This document shows positions 26,492 through 37,013 of a stretch of 64,000 nucleotides of DNA, piece by piece; the stretch's first letter is position 1; every line of letters starts with the position of its first letter. The notes below the pieces were generated by a model. It was not told the origin of the DNA and ran no database searches. It worked only from the letters and a program-made list of their open reading frames with translations. The position numbers and the translations under genes are program-made. The DNA is from Longivirga sp036510975 (GTDB taxonomy: Bacteria > Actinomycetota > Actinomycetes > S36-B12 > CAIYMF01), in the NCBI GenBank assembly GCA_036510975.1, contig DATCCY010000073.1, positions 56,806-120,805 on the forward strand, in the 5' to 3' direction.

Positions 26492-27148
26492 TCAATCGCC
26501 GAGGAGGTCCTCGAGCGACTGCTCCTGCTCGGGCGAGGCGACGAACAGCAGCTCGTCCCCGGCCTCCAACGAGTCGTCCGGGCTCGGGGCGATGACCCGG
26601 GTGTCGCGGATGATCGCGACCAGCGACGTGTCGATGGGGAAGCTCACGTCGGCCACCCGCTTGCCGACGACTGACGCCGAGGGCGGGAGGGTGAGCTCGA
26701 CGAGGTTGGCGTTGCCCTGGCGGAAGGAGAACAGGCGAACGAGGTCGCCGACGCTGACGGCCTCCTCGACGAGCGCGGAGAGCATCCGAGGGGTCGAGAC
26801 GGCGACGTCGACCCCCCACGACTCGTCGAACATCCACTCGTTCTTCGGGTGGTTCACGCGCGCGACGACACGGGGGACGCCGTACTCGGTCTTGGCCAGC
26901 AGCGAGACGACGAGGTTGACCTTGTCGTCGCCCGTGGCGGCGATGAGCACCTGACAGGTCGGGAGATCGGCCTCGTCGAGCACCGCGATCTCGCAGGTGT
27001 CGCCGAGCAGCACCCGCGCGCCGGGGACGACGTCGGGCTCGGCCTTCGCGGGCTCGCGATCGATGAGCAGGACCTCGTGGCCGTTGGACAGCAGCTCGCG
27101 GGCGATGGCCCGGCCGACCTTGCCGGCGCCGGCGATGGCGACGCGCAT
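26492..27148 (-). CDS. TrkA/RCK potassium uptake regulatory protein (CeoC type)
   Basis: The protein has 218 residues. MRVAIAGAGKVGRAIARELL is the Rossmann NAD-binding motif of the TrkA-N domain, and LIDREP ends its second strand with the acidic residue. The TrkA-C domain (about 140-218) starts NLVELTLPPSASVVGKRVAD. Such RCK proteins sit on potassium channels or transporters and gate them with NAD(H), ATP or c-di-AMP. The start overlaps the upstream RCK gene's stop by one base (TGATG). Order matches ceoC (Rv2692). Confidence 0.88.
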   Translation of the reverse strand: MRVAIAGAGKVGRAIARELLSNGHEVLLIDREPAKAEPDVVPGARVLLGDTCEIAVLDEADLPTCQVLIAATGDDKVNLVVSLLAKTEYGVPRVVARVNHPKNEWMFDESWGVDVAVSTPRMLSALVEEAVSVGDLVRLFSFRQGNANLVELTLPPSASVVGKRVADVSFPIDTSLVAIIRDTRVIAPSPDDSLEAGDELLFVASPEQEQSLEDLLGD

Positions 27149-27810
27149 CAGTGTGACTCCGGTCCGTGGGAGAAGACGGCGGCGAGCTCGTCGCGTCTCG
27201 TCGGGTCGATGAGCACGTGGACGATGTCGTCGGCCTGGATCACGGTGTCGACGTCCGGGATCACGCCCTCGCCGTAGCGGGTCAGGAACGCCACCCGCGC
27301 GCCCGACTCCTTCTCCAGACGCGTGATCCGGTGACCGACCCACGACTCGGCGAACCGGAACTGGGTGAGCGCGACCTTGCCGGAGCCGTCGCGCCACTCG
27401 TCGCCGGTCGCCTCCGGCAGGATGCGGCGCAGGATCTGGTCGGTCTGCCAGGCGACGCTGGCGACGGTCGGGATCCCCAGACGCTGGTAGACCTCGGCGC
27501 GGCGGGGGTCGTAGATGCGCGCGACCACGTTCTCGACGCCGAAGGTCTCGCGAGCCACCCGTGCGGCCAGGATGTTCGAGTTGTCGCCGCTGCTCACGGC
27601 CGCGAACGCGTCGGCCTTCTCGATCCCGGCGCGCAGCAGCGTGTCGCGGTCGAAGCCGATGCCCGTGACGGTGTCGCCGTGGAAATCGGGGGAGAGCTTC
27701 GAGAAGCTCGAGACCGTCTGGTCGATGACGGAGACGTGGTGCCCGGCCAGGTCCAGGGTGTGGGCCAGCGCGGACCCGACTCGGCCGCAACCCATGATGA
27801 CGACGTGCAC
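27148..27810 (-). CDS. TrkA/RCK potassium uptake regulatory protein (CeoB type)
   Basis: The protein has 220 residues. HVVIMGCGRVGSALAHTLDL is the Rossmann motif and SVIDQTVSSFSKL follows. VVARIYDPRRAEVYQRLGIP and the C-terminal RITRLEKESGARVAFLTRYG form the TrkA-C part. I chose the GTG four codons before MGCGRVG, because longer forms add only the promoter. With its partner it forms an RCK pair equivalent to CeoB/CeoC of mycobacteria. Only 65 bases separate its start from the divergent KimA-like permease. Confidence 0.88.
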   Translation of the reverse strand: MHVVIMGCGRVGSALAHTLDLAGHHVSVIDQTVSSFSKLSPDFHGDTVTGIGFDRDTLLRAGIEKADAFAAVSSGDNSNILAARVARETFGVENVVARIYDPRRAEVYQRLGIPTVASVAWQTDQILRRILPEATGDEWRDGSGKVALTQFRFAESWVGHRITRLEKESGARVAFLTRYGEGVIPDVDTVIQADDIVHVLIDPTRRDELAAVFSHGPESH

Positions 27811-27875
27811 GCTGGCGAACGCTACACGGCGGCAGGGCCCTCCCGCGCGGCCGTGTGGGCCTAGAGTCAGCAAAC

Positions 27876-29942
27876 GTGTCCAACGTGTCTGGCTTCGGCA
27901 AGCGCATCCTCGTCGGCCGAGCGCTGTCCAGCGAGCAGCTGCACGAGACCCTGCTCCCGAAGCGCATCGCCCTGCCCGTGTTCGCGTCGGACGCGTTGTC
28001 GTCGAACGCCTATGCGACGCAGGAGATCCTGCTCACCCTCGCCATCGGCGGGGCGACGCTCTACAAGTACGCACCGTGGGTCGCGGGGCTCGTGGTCCTG
28101 GTCTTCTTCGTGGTCGTGGCCTCCTACCGGCAGAACGTGCACGCCTACCCGTCGGGCGGGGGCGACTACGAGGTGGTGGGCACCAACCTCGGCCCCCGTG
28201 CGGGGGTCTTCGTCGCGTCGGCCCTGCTCGTGGACTACATCCTCACCGTCGCCGTCTCGATCTCCTCGGCGGTCGCGAACATCAGGTCCGCTCTGCCGTC
28301 GCTCGTGGGGGAGCACCAGGTGCTCTGGGCCGTGGGGCTGATCGTCCTCATCGTGCTCATGAACCTGCGCGGCGTCCGCGAGAGCGGATCGGCGTTCGCG
28401 GTCCCGGTCTACGGCTTCATCCTGAGCATCTACGGGATGGTCGCCTTCGCGATCTTCCGCATCGCGCGGGGGGACACCCTCACGGCGGAGAGCGCGAACT
28501 GGACCGTCGTCGCGGAGGGCACGTTCACCGGTCTCGCCCTTGCCTACCTCGTGGCCCGCGCGTTCTCCTCCGGCACCACCGCGCTCACCGGCATCGAGGC
28601 GATCAGCAACGGCGTGCCGGCGTTCAAGAAGCCCAAGAGCAAGAACGCCGCGACGACCCTCCTCCTGCTCGGTCTGATCGCGACGTCCATGTTCAGCCTC
28701 ATCACCTGGCTGTCCATCTACACCGGTGTGAAGATCACCGAGAGCAACAGCGACCTGCTGCTTCCCAACGGTCAGCAGGCCTACACCGACCCGCAGCAGC
28801 AGAAGACCGTCATGGTGCAGATCGCCCAGGCGGTATTCGGGGACTTCCACCTCGGCACGTTCCTGGTCACGGCCACGACCGCCTTGATCCTCGCCCTCGC
28901 CGCGAACACGGCCTTCAACGGATTCCCGGTCCTCGGCTCCATCCTGGCGCGCGACGGCTACCTGCCGCGCCAGCTGCACACCCGCGGTGACCGGCTCGCG
29001 TTCAGCAACGGCATCGTCGTCCTCGCCGGCCTCGCGATCTTCCTGGTGCTCGTCTACAAGGCCGACGTCACGGCACTGATCCAGCTCTACATCCTCGGGG
29101 TGTTCGTCTCCTTCACGCTCAGCCAGTTCGGCATGATCCGGCACTGGACGCGGCTGCTGGCGGAGACGACGGACGGCAAGGACCGTGCGCGGATGATGCG
29201 CAGCCGCGTGGTCAACGCGGTCGGGTTCGTGCTGACGGGGTCCGTCCTCATCATCGTGCTCGGCACGAAGTTCACCCACGGCGCCTGGATCGTGTGCATC
29301 GCGATGCCGCTGCTCTACCTGCTCATGCAGTCGATCCACCGGCACTACGAGCGGGTCAAGGTCGAGCTCGCGGCCGAGGAGTCCGAGACCGTCACGCTGC
29401 CCTCGCGCGTCCACGCGATCGTCCTGGTGTCGAAGGTGCACAAGCCGACGCTGCGTGCGCTCGCCTTCGCCCGCGCGACACGACCGTCGAGCCTCGAGGC
29501 GATCACCGTCGACGTCGACGAGGCGGACACGCAGGCGCTCGCCGCCGAGTGGGAACGACGTAGCCTCCCGGTGCCGCTCAAGGTGCTCGACTCGCCCTAC
29601 CGCGAGGTGACCCGGCCGATCCTCGACTACGTGCGCGGCCTGCACCGGTCGAGCCCGCGCGACCTCGTGATCGTCTATGTGCCCGAGTACGTCGTCGGTC
29701 GCTGGTGGGAGCAGATCCTGCACAACCAGAGCGCCCTGCGGCTCAAGGCACGTCTGCTGTTCGTGCCGGGCGTGATGGTGTGCGCCGTGCCGTGGCAGCT
29801 CGCGTCGAGCGCGCTCGTTGCCGACCGGCCCGAGTCGGTGGCCGTGGGCGCCGTCCGCCGGGGTGAGCCGAGGTCCGAGGTCCAGGAGGCGGTCGTCGCC
29901 TCGGAGTTCGTGGCGGGCGACGACGGCGACGCTCGTCCGTGA
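27876..29942 (+). CDS. KimA-like APC-superfamily potassium transporter
   Basis: The protein has 688 residues. LPKRIALPVFASDALSSNAY is nearly identical in pattern to the KimA/YdaO N-terminus, and SYRQNVHAYPSGGGDYEVVG is the APC TM3 region. About 12 membrane segments are followed by a roughly 180-residue cytosolic C-terminal domain (HAIVLVSKVHKPTLRALAFA), the c-di-AMP-sensing part in KimA. B. subtilis KimA imports potassium with protons. Context supports this: two RCK regulators lie divergently upstream. GTG start. The next gene's GTG overlaps its stop. Confidence 0.85.
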   Translation: MSNVSGFGKRILVGRALSSEQLHETLLPKRIALPVFASDALSSNAYATQEILLTLAIGGATLYKYAPWVAGLVVLVFFVVVASYRQNVHAYPSGGGDYEVVGTNLGPRAGVFVASALLVDYILTVAVSISSAVANIRSALPSLVGEHQVLWAVGLIVLIVLMNLRGVRESGSAFAVPVYGFILSIYGMVAFAIFRIARGDTLTAESANWTVVAEGTFTGLALAYLVARAFSSGTTALTGIEAISNGVPAFKKPKSKNAATTLLLLGLIATSMFSLITWLSIYTGVKITESNSDLLLPNGQQAYTDPQQQKTVMVQIAQAVFGDFHLGTFLVTATTALILALAANTAFNGFPVLGSILARDGYLPRQLHTRGDRLAFSNGIVVLAGLAIFLVLVYKADVTALIQLYILGVFVSFTLSQFGMIRHWTRLLAETTDGKDRARMMRSRVVNAVGFVLTGSVLIIVLGTKFTHGAWIVCIAMPLLYLLMQSIHRHYERVKVELAAEESETVTLPSRVHAIVLVSKVHKPTLRALAFARATRPSSLEAITVDVDEADTQALAAEWERRSLPVPLKVLDSPYREVTRPILDYVRGLHRSSPRDLVIVYVPEYVVGRWWEQILHNQSALRLKARLLFVPGVMVCAVPWQLASSALVADRPESVAVGAVRRGEPRSEVQEAVVASEFVAGDDGDARP

Positions 29943-31231
29943 CCGACTCCGACGGAGCCGCCGCCACGAGCCGGCCGCCGGCCGTGGGGTCGCGGATCAG
30001 CTTCGAGGTGGAGCGGGCCGCCCACGGCGGCCACTGCGTCGGCCGGCACGAGGGCCGCGTCGTGTTCGTCCGGCACGCTCTGCCGGGCGAGTCGGTCGTG
30101 GCCGTCGTCACCGGCCACGGCGCCAAGGGCCGCTTCGTCCGGGCGGACGCCGTGGAGGTCGTCGTCGCGTCGCCCGACCGGGTGGAGCCTCCCTGCGCGC
30201 ACGCGCGCCCGGGCGGCTGCGGCGGCTGCGACTGGCAGCACGCCTCGCTCCCGGCCCAGCGTGCGATCAAGTCGGAGATCCTGCGCGAGCAGCTGCACCG
30301 CCTCGGCGGACTCGAGCACGTCGACGGCGTGCCGCTGACGGAGTGCGTCGCCGTGGAGGCCGTGCCCGGGGACCGTGACGGTCTCGGCTGGCGCACCCGG
30401 GTCCGCTACGCCGTGACCCCGGACGGCCGAGCCGGCTTCCGCCGGCACCGGTCGCACGTGGTCGAGCCGGTCGAGCACTGCCCGCTTGTGACCGAGCAGG
30501 TCGATGCCGTCGGTGCGAGCCGCCTGCCCTGGCCCGGCGCCGAGGAGGTCGAGGTCGTCGCGAGCTCGGGCGGAGAGCGCGCCGTCCTGGTGGAACCCGC
30601 GACCGCTTCGCGCACAACCGGTCTCGAGCGCGACGTCGCGGTGCGCGGACTGCGCGGCCGCACCTGGGTGCGCGAGCTGGCGGGGGGCCGCGAGTGGCGG
30701 GTGCAGAGCTCCGGGTTCTGGCAGGTCCACCCCGGTGCGGCCGACGCCCTCGTGGACGCCGTGCGCGCCGGGCTGGCGCCGGTCGCGGGGGAGCACCTGC
30801 TCGACCTCTACTCGGGGGTCGGCCTGTTCGCCGGCTGCCTGGCCGCCGACCTCGGCCCGGACGGGCGGGTCGACGCCGTGGAGTTCTCGGTCGACGCGTG
30901 CAAGGACGCGCGGCGCAACCTGCACGACCTGCCCCAGGTGCGGATCCACCAGGGCGACGTCGAGTCCTGGCTGGACTCGGCGACGATCGACACCGTCGAC
31001 CTCGTCGTCCTCGACCCCCCGCGCAGCGGGGCCGGCGCGGCGGTCCTCGACCACGTCCTGGACCTCGCGCCGCGCGCGATCGCCTACGTCGCCTGCGACC
31101 CGGCGTCGCTGGGTCGCGACGTCGGGTTCCTGCGCGCGGCCGGCTGGCGGGTCGCGTCGGTCCGCGGCTTCGACCTGTTCCCGATGACCCAGCACCTCGA
31201 GGCCGTCGCGGTGCTGGTGCCGGACGCCTGA
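29939..31231 (+). CDS. TRAM-domain RNA m5U methyltransferase (RumA/TrmA-like)
   Basis: The protein has 430 residues. A TRAM domain (about 18-75; AAHGGHCVGRHEGRVVFVRH) precedes CAHARPGGCGGCDWQH, three of the Cys that hold a [4Fe-4S] cluster in RumA. DLYSGVGLFAG is the SAM-binding motif I, and VLDPPRSGAG plus YVACDPASLGRD carries motif IV and the catalytic Cys. It methylates C5 of a uridine in rRNA or tRNA; which one is unknown. Equivalent to Rv2689c. GTG overlaps the transporter stop. Confidence 0.88.
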   Translation: MTDSDGAAATSRPPAVGSRISFEVERAAHGGHCVGRHEGRVVFVRHALPGESVVAVVTGHGAKGRFVRADAVEVVVASPDRVEPPCAHARPGGCGGCDWQHASLPAQRAIKSEILREQLHRLGGLEHVDGVPLTECVAVEAVPGDRDGLGWRTRVRYAVTPDGRAGFRRHRSHVVEPVEHCPLVTEQVDAVGASRLPWPGAEEVEVVASSGGERAVLVEPATASRTTGLERDVAVRGLRGRTWVRELAGGREWRVQSSGFWQVHPGAADALVDAVRAGLAPVAGEHLLDLYSGVGLFAGCLAADLGPDGRVDAVEFSVDACKDARRNLHDLPQVRIHQGDVESWLDSATIDTVDLVVLDPPRSGAGAAVLDHVLDLAPRAIAYVACDPASLGRDVGFLRAAGWRVASVRGFDLFPMTQHLEAVAVLVPDA

Positions 31232-31265
31232 CCCGTGGAGGGTGGCGCGGCCCGCTACGATGAAG

Positions 31266-31283
31266 TATCTTGACGTCAAGATA
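31266..31283. promoter_or_regulatory. Perfect 18-bp palindrome upstream of aconitase
   Basis: TATCTTGACGTCAAGATA is a full palindrome in a locally A/T-rich patch, 53 bases before the aconitase ATG. A -10-like TACGAT (31256-31261) directly precedes it, so the site would overlap the transcription start and act as an operator. The half-site ATCTTGA suits a dimeric winged-helix repressor, but I cannot name the regulator. Confidence 0.7.
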
Positions 31284-31335
31284 AATTCTCGGCTGGACGA
31301 CGACGGCACCCGGCACGCACGAAGGGACACCGCAC

Positions 31336-33999
<2,664 letters not shown>

Positions 34000-34074
34000 C
34001 CGCCAGCCCGGCGTACCGACCCACGGACCCGACCGAGCCCGGGCCCGGACGCCGTCCTCAGCGTCGGCCCCAGA

Positions 34075-34116
34075 ACGACGGCGGCCCCCACCTCTCGCCA
34101 GGTGAGGGGCCGTCGT
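34075..34116. terminator. Terminator hairpin after acnA
   Basis: ACGACGGC...CCCACCT pairs with AGGTGAGGGGCCGTCGT, allowing a small bulge. The stem of about 16 pairs begins 75 bases after the acnA stop. Copy 2 of the dispersed repeat follows 13 bases on, giving two hairpins in a row. Confidence 0.7.
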
Positions 34117-34129
34117 CCTGCCCCCAGGA

Positions 34130-34190
34130 GTTCTCGGTGAAGGACGCCTTTGTTGCATAGAGCTCGACAAAGGCGTCCTTCACCGAGAAC
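34130..34190. repeat. Dispersed palindromic repeat, copy 2
   Basis: This is the most perfect copy. A 24-bp stem without mismatch (34130-34153 with 34167-34190) surrounds the loop TGCATAGAGCTCG. The core TGAAGGACGCCTTTGT is shared with copies 1 and 3, and the entire 24-base right arm is identical to copy 3. It sits between acnA and the inserted sugar-transport region, 32 bases before the next start. Confidence 0.95.
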
Positions 34191-34221
34191 AGGGTGGCGA
34201 GGCGAGTCGTAGGTTGGGGGG

Positions 34222-34596
34222 ATGCCGTCGTCCGCTGCCGCGCCGCCGGGGTGGCCCCGCGGGGTGCGGCCGCCCGGCGTGCCGGGCTGGGAGGAGTCGG
34301 CCGTGCCCTGGCTGCTCGACCTGTGCCCGGCGGACTACCGGGCGCACGAGGTGCTGCGCCGCCATCCCGAGGTGCTCGCACGCTTCGCGGCCCACCATGT
34401 CGAGGCAGCCCTCGAGGGCGCCAGGGCGGCCTACGCCGGTGCGCGACGCGAGCTGCGCGACCGGGTGGCCCCCGAAGTGCTCGACGCGGCGCTGCGGGCG
34501 CTCGAGGCCGAAGGCGCACGCCTGGCCCGCGCGTCGCGCGAGGTCGCGCTCGTCGAGGACGCGCTGCTGGGCAACCGGTGGCGTCCGCGGCTCTGA
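34222..34596 (+). CDS. Hypothetical protein
   Basis: The protein has 124 residues. The N-terminal 25 residues are Pro/Gly-rich. WLLDLCPADYRAHEVLRRHP followed by a long amphipathic helix (AALEGARAAYAGARRELRDR...) looks like a small, mostly helical soluble protein. I do not recognise a family. High Ala/Arg content, normal codon bias and a length maintained without stop support a gene. No strong ribosome site is seen. Confidence 0.6.
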   Translation: MPSSAAAPPGWPRGVRPPGVPGWEESAVPWLLDLCPADYRAHEVLRRHPEVLARFAAHHVEAALEGARAAYAGARRELRDRVAPEVLDAALRALEAEGARLARASREVALVEDALLGNRWRPRL

Positions 34597-34693
34597 GCGG
34601 CAGGTGGGGCGAGGCCGGGCCCTGCTGGCGCCGTAACCGCTTGCACGGAAGGCGAAATCGGACATACCCCCCGAAGGTTGCGGGCGCGTGACG

Positions 34694-34719
34694 GAATTGT
34701 TACCAGACACAACGAATTC
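34694..34719. promoter_or_regulatory. Inverted repeat 1 upstream of the sugar ABC operon
   Basis: GAATTGTT-N9-AACGAATTC is an inverted repeat with one bulged base and a 9-base spacer. TTGTT/AACAA-type arms are typical of ROK-family (XylR, NagC) operators, and a ROK regulator is encoded at 38286. It lies about 150 bases before the binding-protein start in a locally A/T-rich promoter region. Confidence 0.5.
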
Positions 34720-34753
34720 GTGACCTGTTGGTGTGGCCTGCGCCACTCCGGGG

Positions 34754-34780
34754 GGAATATGTTCGCGCTGGCAACATTCC
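34754..34780. promoter_or_regulatory. Inverted repeat 2 upstream of the sugar ABC operon
   Basis: GGAATATGTT-N9-AACATTCC has the same layout and spacer length as the repeat at 34694, with centres about 61 bases apart. Two sites of one design in one promoter region suggest cooperative repression, presumably by the operon's ROK protein. It is 91 bases before the binding-protein ATG. Confidence 0.5.
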
Positions 34781-34871
34781 TCCGACGCGTCACCGACGCG
34801 CTCGGTGCTCCCTCCCGGGTGGCTCACCCGGGGCCTTCAGGCACGGCGGACCCGTGCGAGAAAGGACGAGA

Positions 34872-35999
34872 ATGAGCAAGCGTTACCTGGCAGTGGCAGG
34901 CGCCGCGGCCCTGTCCCTCCTGCTGGCTGCCTGTGGCAGCAGCTCCGGCGGTACCACCTCCTCCAGCGCTGCCGCGCCGTCGAGCTCCGGCTCGTCGAGC
35001 TCGGCCGCGGGCGGTGGCGCCAAGGTCGGCGTCATCCTCCCCGACACGGCCTCCTCGGCTCGTTGGGCGAACAACGACGCACCGCTCCTGGGCGACGCGT
35101 TCAAGGCTGCGGGCGTGGCCTCCGACATCCAGAACGCGGGTGGCGACAAGACCAAGTTCGCGTCCCTCTGCGACCAGATGATCGGTGAGGGCGTCGCCGT
35201 CCTCATGATCGTCAACCTCGACAGCGACTCCGGTGCGGCCTGCGAGACCAAGGCGGCCGCTCAGGGCATCAAGACGATCGACTACGACCGTCTGACCCTT
35301 GGTGGCAACGCGTCCTACTACGTGTCGTTCGACAACGTCGCCGTCGGCACCGCGCAAGGCAAGGGCCTCGTCAAGTGCATGCAGGCCAACGGCAAGACCA
35401 CCGGCCCGGTGGCGCTGCTCAACGGCTCGCCGACCGACAACAACGCCACGCTGTTCAAGCAGGGCTACGAGGCCGCCATCCGCGCGGCCGGCTACAGCAT
35501 CACCGCGGACCAGTCCGTTCCGGACTGGGACAACACCAAGGCCGGCACGATCTTCGAGCAGATGTTCACCAAGGCCAACGGTAACTTCGTCGGCGTCGAC
35601 GCCGCGAACGACGGCCTCGGTGGCGCCGTGATCGCCGTCCTTGCGAAGAACAAGCTGGCCGGCAAGATCCCGGTCACGGGTCAGGACGCCACGGACACCG
35701 GCCTGCAGAACGTGCTCCTGGGCACGCAGTGCATGACGGTCTACAAGGCGATCAAGAAGGAGGCGGACGCCGCCTCGGCTCTCGCCATCAGCCTGGCCCA
35801 GGGCAACGCGCCCACGACCCAGCTGGGCAGCGTGAAGGACTCGAAGACCGGCAAGGACGTCCCGGCGCTGCTCCTGGTGCCGCAGGCGATCTTCAACGAC
35901 AGCGTGAAGGACGTCGTCGCTGACGGCTTCACCACGGCTGCCAAGCTCTGCACCTCCGCCGAGCTCAAGGCCGCGTGCACCAAGTACGGCGTCTCCTGA
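34872..35999 (+). CDS. Sugar ABC transporter substrate-binding lipoprotein (XylF-like)
   Basis: The protein has 375 residues. The signal MSKRYLAVAGAAALSLLLAAC ends in a lipobox (LLAAC; Cys21 is lipidated), then a Ser/Gly-rich tether to about residue 48. KVGVILPDTASSARWANND, TIDYDRLTLGGNASYYVSFD and QSVPDWDNTKAG follow the XylF pattern of the periplasmic-binding-protein-like (LacI-type) fold. It captures a monosaccharide, most likely xylose or a relative, outside the membrane. ATG is behind AAAGGACG. A 201-base gap with a strong hairpin separates it from the ATPase gene. Confidence 0.9.
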   Translation: MSKRYLAVAGAAALSLLLAACGSSSGGTTSSSAAAPSSSGSSSSAAGGGAKVGVILPDTASSARWANNDAPLLGDAFKAAGVASDIQNAGGDKTKFASLCDQMIGEGVAVLMIVNLDSDSGAACETKAAAQGIKTIDYDRLTLGGNASYYVSFDNVAVGTAQGKGLVKCMQANGKTTGPVALLNGSPTDNNATLFKQGYEAAIRAAGYSITADQSVPDWDNTKAGTIFEQMFTKANGNFVGVDAANDGLGGAVIAVLAKNKLAGKIPVTGQDATDTGLQNVLLGTQCMTVYKAIKKEADAASALAISLAQGNAPTTQLGSVKDSKTGKDVPALLLVPQAIFNDSVKDVVADGFTTAAKLCTSAELKAACTKYGVS

Positions 36000-36011
36000 T
36001 CTGAGGAGAAC

Positions 36012-36049
36012 GGGGGGTGGTCGCGGGATCTCTCCTGCGGCCACCCCCC
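36012..36049. terminator. Intra-operon hairpin between binding protein and ATPase genes
   Basis: GGGGGGTGGTCGC pairs with GCGGCCACCCCCC (one G-U) around a 12-base loop, 12 bases after the binding-protein stop. Such hairpins commonly trim or attenuate the transcript so that the binding protein outnumbers the membrane parts. Confidence 0.7.
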
Positions 36050-36200
36050 GGCTGCACGGTTCGGCCACTCCCTCCGGCATCACCACCCCGCGGGCCTCGG
36101 CCCCGACCGACTGCTTGGCGCAATCGTGCGCGCCAGTCGGGTATCCGCGCCATCCTCCTGATGCAAGCGTCGCTGTCGGCTGTCTTCTACGAGGTGTCTC

Positions 36201-37013
36201 ATGACCGTCACGTCCGAGTCGTCCCCTGCTGCGGCCGCGGGTGACCCGCCGCCCCTGTTGTCCCTCAGGGGCATCGACAAGAGCTTCGGTGCCGTCCACG
36301 TGCTGCGGGGCGTCGATCTCAACGTCTACCCAGGGCAGGTCACGGCCCTCGTCGGCGACAACGGCGCCGGCAAGTCCACGCTGATCAAGGGTGTCGCCGG
36401 GATCCACTCCTTCGACGCGGGCGAGTACCTCTTCGAGGGCAAGCCGGTCAGCGTGCACGACCCGAAGGCGGCGAACGCTCTCGGCATCGAGGTCGTCTAC
36501 CAGGACCTCGCGCTGTGCGACAACCTCGACGTGGTGCACAACATGTTCCTCGGGCGCGAGGAGAAGAAGGGTTTCGCGCTCGACGAGGACGACATGGAGC
36601 AGCGCGCCCGCAAGACCCTCGACGGCTTGTCGGTGCGCACCTTGAAGTCGGTGCGCCAGCAGGTCTCGAGCCTGTCCGGTGGTCAGCGGCAGACCGTCGC
36701 GATCGCACGCGCCGTCCTCTGGAACTCGAAGCTGGTCATCCTCGACGAGCCGACCGCCGCGCTCGGCGTCGCGCAGACCGAGCAGGTCCTCAACCTCGTG
36801 CGTCGCCTCGCCGACAACGGCCTCGGCGTGATCCTGATCTCGCACAACATGAACGACGTCATGCAGGTGGCGGACAACATCGCGGCGCTCTACCTCGGCG
36901 CGATGGCGGCGCAGGTCAAGTCCTCCGAGGTCACGAGCGCGCGCATCGTCGAGCTCATCACGTCCGGGCGCAGCGGCGACCTCGGCATCCAGGCGAACGG
37001 AGGCGCGGCATGA
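36201..37013 (+). CDS. Sugar ABC transporter ATP-binding protein
   Basis: The protein has 270 residues, a single ATPase domain rather than the double RbsA form. GDNGAGKST is Walker A, LSGGQRQTVAIARA the ABC signature, LVILDEPTAALG Walker B and ISHNMNDVMQVAD contains the H-loop. QDLALCDNLDVVHNMFLGRE is the Q-loop region typical of CUT2 sugar importers. It works as a homodimer with the permease that follows, whose ATG overlaps its stop. Confidence 0.92.
   Translation: MTVTSESSPAAAAGDPPPLLSLRGIDKSFGAVHVLRGVDLNVYPGQVTALVGDNGAGKSTLIKGVAGIHSFDAGEYLFEGKPVSVHDPKAANALGIEVVYQDLALCDNLDVVHNMFLGREEKKGFALDEDDMEQRARKTLDGLSVRTLKSVRQQVSSLSGGQRQTVAIARAVLWNSKLVILDEPTAALGVAQTEQVLNLVRRLADNGLGVILISHNMNDVMQVADNIAALYLGAMAAQVKSSEVTSARIVELITSGRSGDLGIQANGGAA

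Noticed and set aside
27811..27875. A c-di-AMP (ydaO) riboswitch before the KimA-like gene
   Set aside because: The 65-base divergent gap is too short for the ydaO riboswitch and shows no matching structure.
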